The notes: generated by a model not told the origin, from the letters alone. A stretch of 6,101 bases of DNA from Nitrososphaerota archaeon (GCA_028867395.1 JAGWGO010000100.1:1-6101), one strand, 5' to 3'; counted from the first letter of the stretch, positions 1-5,706 are shown. A program made the numbers and translations.

Positions 1-2
1 GG

Positions 3-623
3 CCAACAAAGAGCGACTTTGAAAATATATGTAATATAATCAAAGAAATAAATGAAAAGGTTGGAATTGAGGTAAATTGCTCGCTTGGTTTTATCGACGA
101 GCCAATGGCACACAGACTCAAAGAGCTTGGAGTGAAAAGATACAATCACAATCTTGAAGCATCAAGAAGCTTCTTTTCTAAAATATGAAGCACACATACC
201 TATGATGATAGAATGAACACAAACCTCATAGTAAAAAATGCAGGCCTTGAGCTCTGCTGCGGAGGGATAATTGGCATGGGTGAATCAAGGATGCAAAGAC
301 TCGAGCTTGGACTAGACTTGGCCAAACTTAGCCCTGAGGAGTGTCCAATCAACATGCTTGTTCCACAAAAGGGAACACCGCTTGAGATGCAGACAAGACT
401 TTCTCTTCCTGAGATATTGAGGATAATTGCCGTGTTCAGGTTACTAATGCCAAAGACAATTCTAAAGATAGCAGGGGGACGCGAGGTCTACTTATCAAGC
501 GAGCAGGAAAAAGCACTCCTTGGAGGTGCAAACGGTATCATTACTGGAGGATATCTCACGATAGACGGAAACTCGCCTGCCAAAGACTTTGAGATGATAT
601 CAAAAATAGGCCTTGAAGCCTAA
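3..623 (+). pseudogene. bioB: Biotin synthase BioB, 5'-partial, interrupted by an in-frame TGA
   Basis: BioB is the radical-SAM iron-sulfur enzyme that inserts sulfur into dethiobiotin, the last step of biotin synthesis. The gene enters from the left edge, so the N-terminal CxxxCxxC cluster motif lies outside. Visible family motifs in one frame are VNCSLG (the [2Fe-2S] cysteine region), YNHNLE, STHTYDDR, LCCGGIIGMGE, CPINMLVPQKGTPL, FRLLMP, GGRE (the conserved arginine that binds the [2Fe-2S] cluster) and GANGIITGGYLT, ending at TAA 621-623. The reading frame is broken only by TGA at 186-188, between FFSKI and STHTYDDR. The frame is identical on both sides, so this is a base substitution and not an indel. 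From memory of the family, many BioBs have Cys here. A fragment could restart at ATG 213, but it would lack the radical-SAM core. Possible causes are sequencing error, recent nonsense mutation, or (less likely) recoding. The family call is near certain; the inactive status is not. Confidence 0.88.
186..188 (+). other. In-frame TGA codon within bioB
   Basis: This is the only stop in the bioB frame between position 3 and the natural TAA at 621. It sits between ATA (Ile) and AGC (Ser), in the segment that reads I-C-T/S-T-H-T in many family members, so a single change from TGC or TGT would explain it. The conserved sequence on either side shows no decay. Confidence 0.9.
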
Positions 624-1743
624 ATTCGGATTTATCCGCGCAAGACTGCAAGATATCAAAAAAGCAGACCTGTATCGCAGATTGGTCTTAAACAGAGTAG
701 CGGGCCCTTACATCATTGTTGGAAAGAAAAGACTGGTCAATTTGTCATCAAATGATTATCTTGGCCTTGGCGCAACCAAAGTTTCTCAAGCCCAGTTGCA
801 ATCAAGCTCAAGACTTGTAGCAGGAAACGACGAGGTATTTTCAAGACTCGAGTCCAAGCTTGCCCGGCACAAATACCAACAAGCCGCTCTTGTGTTTCCG
901 ACCGGATACATGGCAAACCTTGGGATAATATCGATTCTGCCACAAAAAGGCGATTTGATCCTAAGTGATGAGCTCAATCACGCAAGCATCATAGATTCCT
1001 GCAAGTTGTCGCATGCAAGAAAAATGATATACAAACACAATGACATGTCCGACTTGGAAAACAAGCTTGCAAAAAAAAACAAGCGCAAGTTTGTGATAAC
1101 TGAAGGAATATTTTCAATGAATGGTGATTTTTCAAAACTAAAAGATATTACCAAACTCTGCATGCAACATAATGCGATTCTTATCCTAGATGACGCACAT
1201 GGTGATTTTGTCGCAGGTCCGGACGGTCGTGGAACTGGGGCACGCCTTGGCGTTGCCAAAAAAATCGACGTCTACATTAGCAGTTTGAGCAAGGGCCTCG
1301 GTGCATTTGGTGGCTATGTAGCATCAAGAAACGAAGTAATAGACTTGGCAGTAAACACCTCAAGACCCTTTATCTACACTTCTGCCTTGCCAAACTTTTT
1401 GGTCCAAGCAGCACTGGACAAGTTGTCATCAAGGAGAGAACAGAAAAGAAAAAAGCTGTGGAAAAATATTGAACTTGCAAGAAAGGGTCTGAAATCATGT
1501 GGTTACAACATAGATTCGCAGAGCCAGATAATTCCGATAATAATTGGAAATGAGAAAAAGGCAGTGGAATTTGGCAGGTATCTTTTTGCAAATGGCATAT
1601 ATGCGCAGCCAATACGATATCCAACTGTTGAGCACGGCAGTGCAAGAATCAGACTCTCCATTACTGCGTGGCTATCAAGTTATGACATCATAAGATCAAT
1701 TGATGTCTTTGGGCGAGCAGGAAAAAAGTTTGGAATAACATAG
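613..1743 (+). CDS. bioF: 8-amino-7-oxononanoate synthase (KAPA synthase) BioF
   Basis: BioF is a cytosolic PLP enzyme of the alpha-oxoamine synthase family. It condenses pimeloyl thioester with L-alanine to give 8-amino-7-oxononanoate, the first committed step of biotin ring assembly. The 376 residues are close to the family's usual length of about 385. Landmarks are LSSNDYLGLG (44-53), SRLVAGND (66-73), PTGYMANLG (96-104), LNHAS with the PLP-stacking His123, LDDAHG with Asp193 and His196, SSLSKGLGAFGG with the Schiff-base Lys227, and a C-terminal domain ending near RIRLSITA (345-352). All catalytic residues are present. The start is TTG at 613: an in-frame TAG at 607-609 excludes anything further upstream, and the next in-frame ATG is at residue 100. 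The gene overlaps the end of bioB by 11 bases, so the two are one operon and are probably translationally coupled. bioD and bioA are not downstream, because the next gene is unrelated. Confidence 0.95.
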   Translation: MKPKFGFIRARLQDIKKADLYRRLVLNRVAGPYIIVGKKRLVNLSSNDYLGLGATKVSQAQLQSSSRLVAGNDEVFSRLESKLARHKYQQAALVFPTGYMANLGIISILPQKGDLILSDELNHASIIDSCKLSHARKMIYKHNDMSDLENKLAKKNKRKFVITEGIFSMNGDFSKLKDITKLCMQHNAILILDDAHGDFVAGPDGRGTGARLGVAKKIDVYISSLSKGLGAFGGYVASRNEVIDLAVNTSRPFIYTSALPNFLVQAALDKLSSRREQKRKKLWKNIELARKGLKSCGYNIDSQSQIIPIIIGNEKKAVEFGRYLFANGIYAQPIRYPTVEHGSARIRLSITAWLSSYDIIRSIDVFGRAGKKFGIT

Positions 1744-1771
1744 ATGTGATTTGGACTAGATTTGGAACAAG

Positions 1772-1781
1772 ATATTAATAA
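1772..1781 (+). promoter_or_regulatory. TATA-like box for the ccdA-like operon
   Basis: The AT-rich stretch atattaataa is centred about 26 bases before the ATG at 1802, in the 58-base gap after bioF. This spacing fits an archaeal TATA box driving a leaderless or nearly leaderless transcript. No Shine-Dalgarno sequence is evident before the ATG. It suggests that the redox pair is transcribed separately from the biotin genes. Confidence 0.6.
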
Positions 1782-1801
1782 AAAAAGAGTGTCAATTAGT
1801 C

Positions 1802-2533
1802 ATGGTTGACCCATCCGTAGGCATTGCAGCAGTGGCGGGACTGGGATCGTTTCTTGCACCCTGCATCTTGCCAATGATTCCAGTTTTTCTTGCATACATC
1901 TCAGGCACAACTCTTACAGAACTTCAAAAAAATAACGGCACCATCAACTTGGTCTCAAGCAGAATAAACATAATGCTAAATACAATATTTTTTGTGGCAG
2001 GCTTTACAGTAGTTTTTTCAATACTAGGCGTAGTTCTCAACAGCGTGTTGTCTACTACTGCAGGAAAGGTATTTGCAGACTTTAACCATATAGGCGGAGT
2101 CATCATAATTGCGTTTGGAGTTTTCATGCTGTTGTCATCAAAGATATCAAAACTCAACTTTGAGAAAAAGATAATTCCAAACAGGACAAGCACAAGCTAT
2201 CCTCTCTCATTTGTGTTTGGCTTGGCCTTTGCCACAGGATGGACACCATGTATAGGTCCAATTCTTGGAAGCATACTTACACTTGCTGCAACCTCTCCAG
2301 GACACGCGTTTGTCTTGTTGCTTGCATACTCACTTGGGCTTGGAATTCCGTTTATTCTCATGGGAGTATTCTTCTCAAGATTTACAAGATTTATCAAATC
2401 AATGAGCAGACATCTCAAGTATTATTCGATCATAATGGGAGCGCTTATCATAACACTGGGAGTGCTGGTATACACAAACCAGCTTGCGGCGATTGCAAGT
2501 TTTCCTCTGTTAAACAACGTGTTGCTCGGATGA
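1802..2533 (+). CDS. CcdA/DsbD-type cytochrome c biogenesis membrane protein
   Basis: This is a 243-residue integral membrane protein of the CcdA/DsbD-beta family, which passes electrons from cytoplasmic thioredoxin across the membrane to external thiol-disulfide proteins. Two pseudo-symmetric halves are visible. Each starts with a proline-flanked cysteine motif: FLAPCILPMIP with Cys21, and TGWTPCIGPIL with Cys150. These are the expected redox-active pair. About six hydrophobic segments can be drawn, near residues 6-35, 57-79, 94-113, 133-160, 165-190 and 207-230. A short lysine-rich loop lies around 113-127. The ATG at 1802 is supported by the TATA-like box about 26 bases upstream. The next gene begins 7 bases after the stop and encodes the likely redox partner. 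The family is clear. Whether the pathway serves cytochrome maturation, cupredoxin maturation or general disulfide repair cannot be told from sequence. Confidence 0.92.
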   Translation: MVDPSVGIAAVAGLGSFLAPCILPMIPVFLAYISGTTLTELQKNNGTINLVSSRINIMLNTIFFVAGFTVVFSILGVVLNSVLSTTAGKVFADFNHIGGVIIIAFGVFMLLSSKISKLNFEKKIIPNRTSTSYPLSFVFGLAFATGWTPCIGPILGSILTLAATSPGHAFVLLLAYSLGLGIPFILMGVFFSRFTRFIKSMSRHLKYYSIIMGALIITLGVLVYTNQLAAIASFPLLNNVLLG

Positions 2534-2540
2534 TGATATC

Positions 2541-3653
2541 ATGAGAAAAGAGATCAAAAACGCAATCATAGCAGGAATAGTGGTCGTAGCTGCAATAGCA
2601 GGTGTTGCAACATATTTTATGTCACTTGACAAGCCTGGAGCAACAGACAGTTCTGTTTTGACACAACCAATCTCTAGCAATGCGACAACTGACGAAAATC
2701 AGTATCCAGTAGCGCCAGACTTGGTTGGAATATTAGGATACATCAACACAACACCAGATGCGCTCAAAAGCGACATGAAGAACAAGGTAGTAATGTATGA
2801 TTTTTGGACATATAGCTGCATCAACTGTTTGCGTACACTCCCTTATCTTGAAGAATGGAATGTAAAATATGCAGACAAGGGATTGCTCATTGTGGGGGTT
2901 CACTCGCCAGAGTTTGAGTTTGAAAAAAATATTGACAATGTAAAGATGGCAGTTCAAAAATACAACATTACATATCCTGTTGTGCTTGACAGCGATCATG
3001 CCACCTGGGATGCATTTGGCAACAGGTACTGGCCTGCGGAATACATGACAGATTATCTTGGTCACATACGACATGTGCATTTTGGAGAAGGTGACTATGA
3101 CCAGACAGAACAAACAATACAAGCACTCTTGAGCCAGCGCGCGCAAGCACTCGGGCTTGACATAAATACAAACATGTCATTGGTAAATTTACAGCCGCAC
3201 CAATTCTCTGATCAGCAGACACCAGAGATTTACTTTGGATACGACTTTGCAACAGGACGAAGTTATCTTGGAAACCAAGAAGGATTTCACCCGAACTTGA
3301 CGGTAACATATACGGTACCTTCAAACTTGAATCGTGATCATTTCTATCTTGGCGGAGACTGGCAGAACTTGCAAGACAGCATGAAGTTATCATCAGATAA
3401 CGGAGAGATTGTACTTTCATACTATGCAAAAGATGTGCACATTGTAGCTGCAGGTCCAGGTGTAGACGTCCAGGTCCTGCTTGACGGCAAGCCAGTTACA
3501 AGTGGTGATGCAGGGCAAGACCTGCAAAACAGTACAGTTCATGTATCAGACAACAGATTGTACAACATTATATCGTCCCAACAGGCAGGCGCACACACCC
3601 TTACACTGGTAGCAAAGCCTGGATTTCAGATATACACATTTACCTTTGGCTAA
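2541..3653 (+). CDS. Membrane-anchored thioredoxin-like (TlpA/DipZ C-terminal type) protein
   Basis: This 370-residue protein has an N-terminal hydrophobic anchor (about residues 8-27) after a short basic start, which places the rest outside the cytoplasm. Residues 30-55 form a polar Ser/Thr-rich linker. The thioredoxin fold spans about 58-200: DFWTYSCINCLRTLPYL carries the active-site pair Cys93/Cys96, followed by IVGVHSPEFEFEK, YPVVLDSD and NRYWPAEY with the probable cis-proline Pro165. This pattern matches the C-terminal thioredoxin domain of mycobacterial DipZ more closely than classical TlpA or ResA. Residues about 225-370 (TPEIYFGYDFATGR to the end) resemble the beta-sandwich, carbohydrate-binding-module-like domain that follows the thioredoxin domain in DipZ. 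The gene follows the CcdA-like gene by 7 bases, so the two almost certainly form an electron-transfer pair. The substrate is unknown. Confidence 0.9.
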   Translation: MRKEIKNAIIAGIVVVAAIAGVATYFMSLDKPGATDSSVLTQPISSNATTDENQYPVAPDLVGILGYINTTPDALKSDMKNKVVMYDFWTYSCINCLRTLPYLEEWNVKYADKGLLIVGVHSPEFEFEKNIDNVKMAVQKYNITYPVVLDSDHATWDAFGNRYWPAEYMTDYLGHIRHVHFGEGDYDQTEQTIQALLSQRAQALGLDINTNMSLVNLQPHQFSDQQTPEIYFGYDFATGRSYLGNQEGFHPNLTVTYTVPSNLNRDHFYLGGDWQNLQDSMKLSSDNGEIVLSYYAKDVHIVAAGPGVDVQVLLDGKPVTSGDAGQDLQNSTVHVSDNRLYNIISSQQAGAHTLTLVAKPGFQIYTFTFG

Positions 3654-3660
3654 ACATGCT

Positions 3661-3706
3661 TGATAAACAATGTTTCTAAATTCGAATTTAGAAATATCAC
3701 TTATCA
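3661..3706. repeat. Nested palindrome with a 22-base perfect core
   Basis: Positions 3673-3694 are a perfect 22-base palindrome (half site tttctaaattc, centre TTCGAA at 3683/3684). The same axis extends outward: 3670-3671 pair with 3696-3697, 3672/3695 can form a G-U pair in RNA, and the hexamer tgataa at 3661-3666 is mirrored exactly by ttatca at 3701-3706. It begins 7 bases after the stop codon of the thioredoxin-like gene. It could be a stable 3' hairpin of that transcript or a dimeric regulator site. There is no long T-tract directly after it, so a simple terminator is not obvious. Confidence 0.75.
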
Positions 3707-3738
3707 AAAGCTGCAAATCAAACCTGTAACCGGAGAGA

Positions 3739-3758
3739 GGTGTAACTGCAGTTACACC
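3739..3758. repeat. Perfect 20-base palindrome, possible operator
   Basis: The half site ggtgtaactg is followed by its exact reverse complement cagttacacc. A further TGTAAC copy at 3725-3730 makes three TGTAAC/GTTACA elements within 32 bases. The palindrome lies 20 bases upstream of the TATA-like element at 3778-3784, in front of the CdvB-family gene. Its position and symmetry suggest a binding site for a dimeric transcription factor; no factor can be named. Confidence 0.65.
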
Positions 3759-3777
3759 AAATTGCGGAACATGAATG

Positions 3778-3784
3778 TTTAAAA
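3778..3784 (+). promoter_or_regulatory. TATA-like box for the CdvB-family gene
   Basis: The heptamer TTTAAAA is centred 33 bases before the ATG at 3814. If transcription starts about 27 bases after it, the mRNA would begin near 3808 and have a leader of about six bases. The element lies downstream of the alternative ATG at 3775, which argues against that start. Confidence 0.45.
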
Positions 3785-3813
3785 CACCGATTCAGATCAT
3801 GGCACAGTCAATC

Positions 3814-4452
3814 ATGAACTTTGCAGCCAGATGGAATATACAAAAGGACAGCATATCACAAAAAGTAATAGACAAGGTAAAGCCAGATGCACCGCTAAGG
3901 CCAAAGATTGACGAGGCACAGAAAAGATTACAACTTCAGATATCAAAACTTGATGGCATATCAAGAAAGCTAAAGGAAAAGGACGATTATATCTTCAAAA
4001 AAGTGGTAGAGGCCGTACGAAGTCATAACAGGCCATATTCTCAGGCCTACGCAACCGAGCTGCATGAGATTAGAAAGATGACTAACATGGTAGTTGGGGC
4101 CAAGTTAGCCATGGAACAGATTCAGCTCAGGCTAAACACAATCTCGGAGCTTGGAGACGTTGTGGTGACATTGAGCCCATGCATGTCAATCATAAAGGGA
4201 CTGGGAGCAGGCTTGAGCGGGCTTATGCCAGAGGCAAACTCATCTATGCAGGACCTCTCAAATATACTAGGGGATATCATGGCCGGCGCTTCGATGAACT
4301 CTGAGAACACCTTTACGGTGGACACTACAAATGCCGATACAAACCAGATACTAGAAGAGGCACATGCATTATTGGAGGGTCAGGTGAGGCAGTCAATTCC
4401 AGATCTTCCTTCAACTTTGCCATCTACGGTAAAAAGGCAAGAGACTATCTAG
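3814..4452 (+). CDS. cdvB: ESCRT-III/Snf7-family protein, CdvB paralogue
   Basis: This protein belongs to the archaeal ESCRT-III (Snf7) family, which forms filaments that constrict membranes in Cdv-type cell division. From ATG 3814 it is 212 residues; the frame is open back to ATG 3775 (225 residues), with another ATG at 3799. I prefer 3814 because of the TATA-like box at 3778-3784 and because the resulting N-terminus (MNFAARW) resembles thaumarchaeal relatives from memory. Using 225-residue numbering, a basic segment KVKPDAPLRPKI lies at 34-45, a long amphipathic helical region (KRLQLQISKLDGISRKLKEKDDYIFKKVVEA) at 50-80, a helix with EIRKMTNMVVGAKLAMEQIQLRL at 98-120, and the family-typical block GDVVVTLSPCMSIIKGL at 127-143. 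An acidic helix (NADTNQILEEAHALLEGQ) at 186-203 is followed by a proline-rich tail IPDLPSTLP, which could act as a MIM2-like motif for the CdvC ATPase. It has no winged-helix tail. Thaumarchaea usually carry several paralogues, so its exact division role is uncertain. Confidence 0.88.
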   Translation: MNFAARWNIQKDSISQKVIDKVKPDAPLRPKIDEAQKRLQLQISKLDGISRKLKEKDDYIFKKVVEAVRSHNRPYSQAYATELHEIRKMTNMVVGAKLAMEQIQLRLNTISELGDVVVTLSPCMSIIKGLGAGLSGLMPEANSSMQDLSNILGDIMAGASMNSENTFTVDTTNADTNQILEEAHALLEGQVRQSIPDLPSTLPSTVKRQETI

Positions 4453-4786
4453 ACTTTTTTTTGCTCAAGTCAATCAAGAGTTTCTTTATTCTAGATATTG
4501 TAGGGTAGCTATAGCCAAGTCTCCTGTAGTTTGCTATCATCATCTTCCAGTTTTTGAGCCTCCACTGCGCCTGCTCTGAAGTTATAGAGTGAACTTCTTT
4601 TTTTATGATGCTCTTTCTACCCACTTTGAGGACTCCTGCGTCCTTTGCCTTCCACCTGCTCTTTGCAAAATACAGTCCGGCTAGAATTTCCTCCATTGGA
4701 ATCTCGTTGAAGTATTCTTGAAGTTTCTTTGTTTGGCTATCTGTCGGTTTTTTAACTATCGAGAGTTTGAGCTCAAACTTTTCCAT
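4445..4786 (-). CDS. Hypothetical basic protein, 113 residues
   Basis: I do not recognise this protein. It is soluble, strongly basic and predicted largely helical. It has no membrane segment, no Cys pair and no known catalytic motif. Conspicuous segments are MEEILAGLYFAKSRWKAKD (31-49), a tryptophan-containing middle QAQWRLKNWKMMIANYRRLGYSYP (73-96), and a final helix ISRIKKLLIDLSKKKSR (97-113). The alternating basic and aromatic residues would suit nucleic-acid binding, but that is inference only. The ATG at 4786 is supported by a TATA-like box about 27 bases upstream. The 3' end runs 8 bases into the end of the convergent CdvB-family gene, with the two stop codons at 4445-4447 (minus) and 4450-4452 (plus). 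The good promoter and codon use like its neighbours argue that it is real. Confidence 0.75.
   Translation of the reverse strand: MEKFELKLSIVKKPTDSQTKKLQEYFNEIPMEEILAGLYFAKSRWKAKDAGVLKVGRKSIIKKEVHSITSEQAQWRLKNWKMMIANYRRLGYSYPTISRIKKLLIDLSKKKSR
4455..4462 (+). terminator. T8 tract after the CdvB-family gene
   Basis: Eight consecutive T residues begin 3 bases after the CdvB-family stop codon. Oligo-T on the non-template strand is the main intrinsic termination signal in archaea. The tract lies inside the 3' end of the convergent gene, where it also encodes the lysine-rich tail of that protein. Confidence 0.5.
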
Positions 4787-4808
4787 ACAATTTTTTGCAA
4801 AATCTGTC

Positions 4809-4816
4809 TATTTAAT
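4809..4816 (-). promoter_or_regulatory. TATA-like box for the 113-residue protein gene
   Basis: On the minus strand the element reads attaaata. It is centred 26-27 bases before the ATG at 4786, the expected geometry for a leaderless archaeal transcript. Confidence 0.6.
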
Positions 4817-4876
4817 GTGGAGATCAACTCATCTAAACAAGTTTGAAGGGGAAATTTTTGGAAAATTGTAGATGTG

Positions 4877-5143
4877 CTATTGTGTTTTGGTCTTATCCCA
4901 GAAGAATTCCTTTCTTAGGAAGGCGTCTAGTTTGTCAAAGCCTTCCATTGAGATCTCTTGGTTTTTGAACATTTGTGATATCAGTAGTATCAGTTTTTGC
5001 TGAAACTCTACATCATGATTGTGATAGCGTTCAAGCTTGTCTACAATTTCTGTTAGCTTGTCAAGTAGGGGCCTTACCTCGTCTGAGACTATTCTCCTTA
5101 CTTCTGAGCTTGTAGGCACGTTGCCTTCCTCCTGCCTAGTCAT
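4877..5143 (-). CDS. Hypothetical small protein with probable coiled coil, 88 residues
   Basis: I do not recognise this protein. Residues 1-12 are polar. Residues 13-40 (SEVRRIVSDEVRPLLDKL followed by TEIVDKLERY) show heptad-like spacing of Val, Leu and Ile among charged residues and probably form an amphipathic helix or coiled coil. A second helix at about 45-60 (VEFQQKLILLISQMFK) is hydrophobic on one face, and a third at 65-80 is charged. There are no cysteines and no signal peptide. The composition suggests a small oligomeric or partner-binding cytosolic protein; nothing further can be claimed. The ATG at 5143 has a TATA-like box about 27 bases upstream. The gene is in tandem with, but 90 bases from, the 113-residue gene, which has its own promoter, so the two are likely separate transcripts. 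Confidence 0.72.
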   Translation of the reverse strand: MTRQEEGNVPTSSEVRRIVSDEVRPLLDKLTEIVDKLERYHNHDVEFQQKLILLISQMFKNQEISMEGFDKLDAFLRKEFFWDKTKTQ

Positions 5144-5166
5144 GATAAGTCAGGTGTCGTGCTAGC

Positions 5167-5174
5167 TATTTAAA
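5167..5174 (-). promoter_or_regulatory. TATA-like box for the 88-residue protein gene
   Basis: The minus-strand element tttaaata is centred 27-28 bases before the ATG at 5143. The rest of the gap (5175-5324) shows only short, weak inverted repeats (for example tttacct at 5213-5219 with aggtaaa at 5248-5254) and no credible gene. Confidence 0.6.
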
Positions 5175-5315
5175 GCCAGAAAATCATATTTTTTGTATCA
5201 AGTGAACTGATCTTTACCTAGTGTTACGAGAGAGGTTTTTTGTGGCAAGGTAAAACCAGAAGAGGTTGAACAGTGTCAAATTTCAATATACCTAATACTC
5301 GAATAGTAAGAATTC

Positions 5316-5320
5316 AAAAA
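5316..5320 (-). terminator. Short T-tract after the metallopeptidase-like gene
   Basis: On the minus strand five T residues begin 4 bases after the stop codon at 5325-5327. This is a plausible but weak archaeal oligo-T termination signal. Confidence 0.3.
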
Positions 5321-5324
5321 TCCC

Positions 5325-5684
5325 CTATGTTTTGATTCCCATCTTCATTATCCTAGCATAGGAATCTATGAACTCTTGGGCATACATATTGGCACGTCTT
5401 TCTGACCCCTTGTGCACTCCAAGCTTTGACCTGATATGATGATAATACTCATGGAGGATAACAAACGGATTGCAAAAAATATCAGAGTTTAATGCATAAA
5501 TCTTCTTTTCTGAAGGCCTGTACACTGCGTATACGGTTCTTCTTTTTCCCTTGATTGTGCCGACTGCTATTTTTGGAGTCTCAACCCGATAAAACTCACT
5601 TAGTTTGCCAAGGGCATCTTCCGTTGCTCCATCCAAAATCATCTTGACTATCTTTGCTTTGGTTAGGTCATCAACATCTGTCAC
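5325..5684 (-). CDS. Small HExxH zinc-metallopeptidase-like protein (ImmA/IrrE-like)
   Basis: This 119-residue protein has the zinc-protease motif VILHEYYHHIR, with His78, Glu79 and His82 as metal ligands and catalytic base. Thirteen residues on, GSERRANMYAQEF resembles the E-x-x-A-x-x-x-A segment that supplies the third ligand in ImmA/IrrE (DUF955) peptidases, so Glu95 is the best candidate (Glu104 is an alternative). The stretch before the motif, YRVETPKIAVGTIKGKRRTVYAVY followed by KKIYALNSDIF, also follows the strand pattern of that family. It has no helix-turn-helix domain, signal peptide or membrane segment, so it would be a stand-alone cytosolic domain. The start is GTG at 5684: it has a TATA-like box about 27 bases upstream, and a stop codon lies four codons further up in frame. 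ImmA/IrrE enzymes cleave repressors, but the target here is unknown. A SprT-like or other gluzincin assignment remains possible. Confidence 0.8.
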   Translation of the reverse strand: MTDVDDLTKAKIVKMILDGATEDALGKLSEFYRVETPKIAVGTIKGKRRTVYAVYRPSEKKIYALNSDIFCNPFVILHEYYHHIRSKLGVHKGSERRANMYAQEFIDSYARIMKMGIKT

Positions 5685-5706
5685 AAATCCAAGTTACTAG
5701 ATACAC

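Noticed and set aside
213..623. A separate short gene starting at ATG 213
   Set aside because: It is the C-terminal part of BioB in the same frame as the upstream half, separated only by the TGA; alone it would lack the radical-SAM cluster motif.
978..1645. Minus-strand frames of about 90 codons opposite bioF
   Set aside because: They are shadows of a fully supported PLP-enzyme gene and have no promoter or motif of their own.
2533..2542. ATGATATCAT palindrome over the start of the thioredoxin-like gene
   Set aside because: Ten bases of AT-rich symmetry is expected by chance in a window this long, and the 7-base gene gap leaves little room for a separate operator.
2239..2544. 101-codon plus-strand frame overlapping the end of the CcdA-like gene
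   Set aside because: It lies entirely within the strong CcdA-like coding frame apart from its last codons, has an irregular composition and shows no domain; it is a shadow frame.
2733..3429. Long minus-strand frames (137 and 153 codons) opposite the thioredoxin-like gene
   Set aside because: They are antisense to a gene with clear domains; their cysteine- and histidine-rich translations reflect the complement of the plus-strand codons.
3661..3760. Palindromes as insertion-sequence ends, an attachment site or a CRISPR repeat
   Set aside because: There is no transposase, integrase or direct repeat nearby, and the two palindromes differ in sequence.
5144..5324. A possible tRNA or structured RNA in the gap
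   Set aside because: No T-loop GGTTCRANNCC pattern and no consistent cloverleaf could be found; the short inverted repeats there are mutually incompatible.
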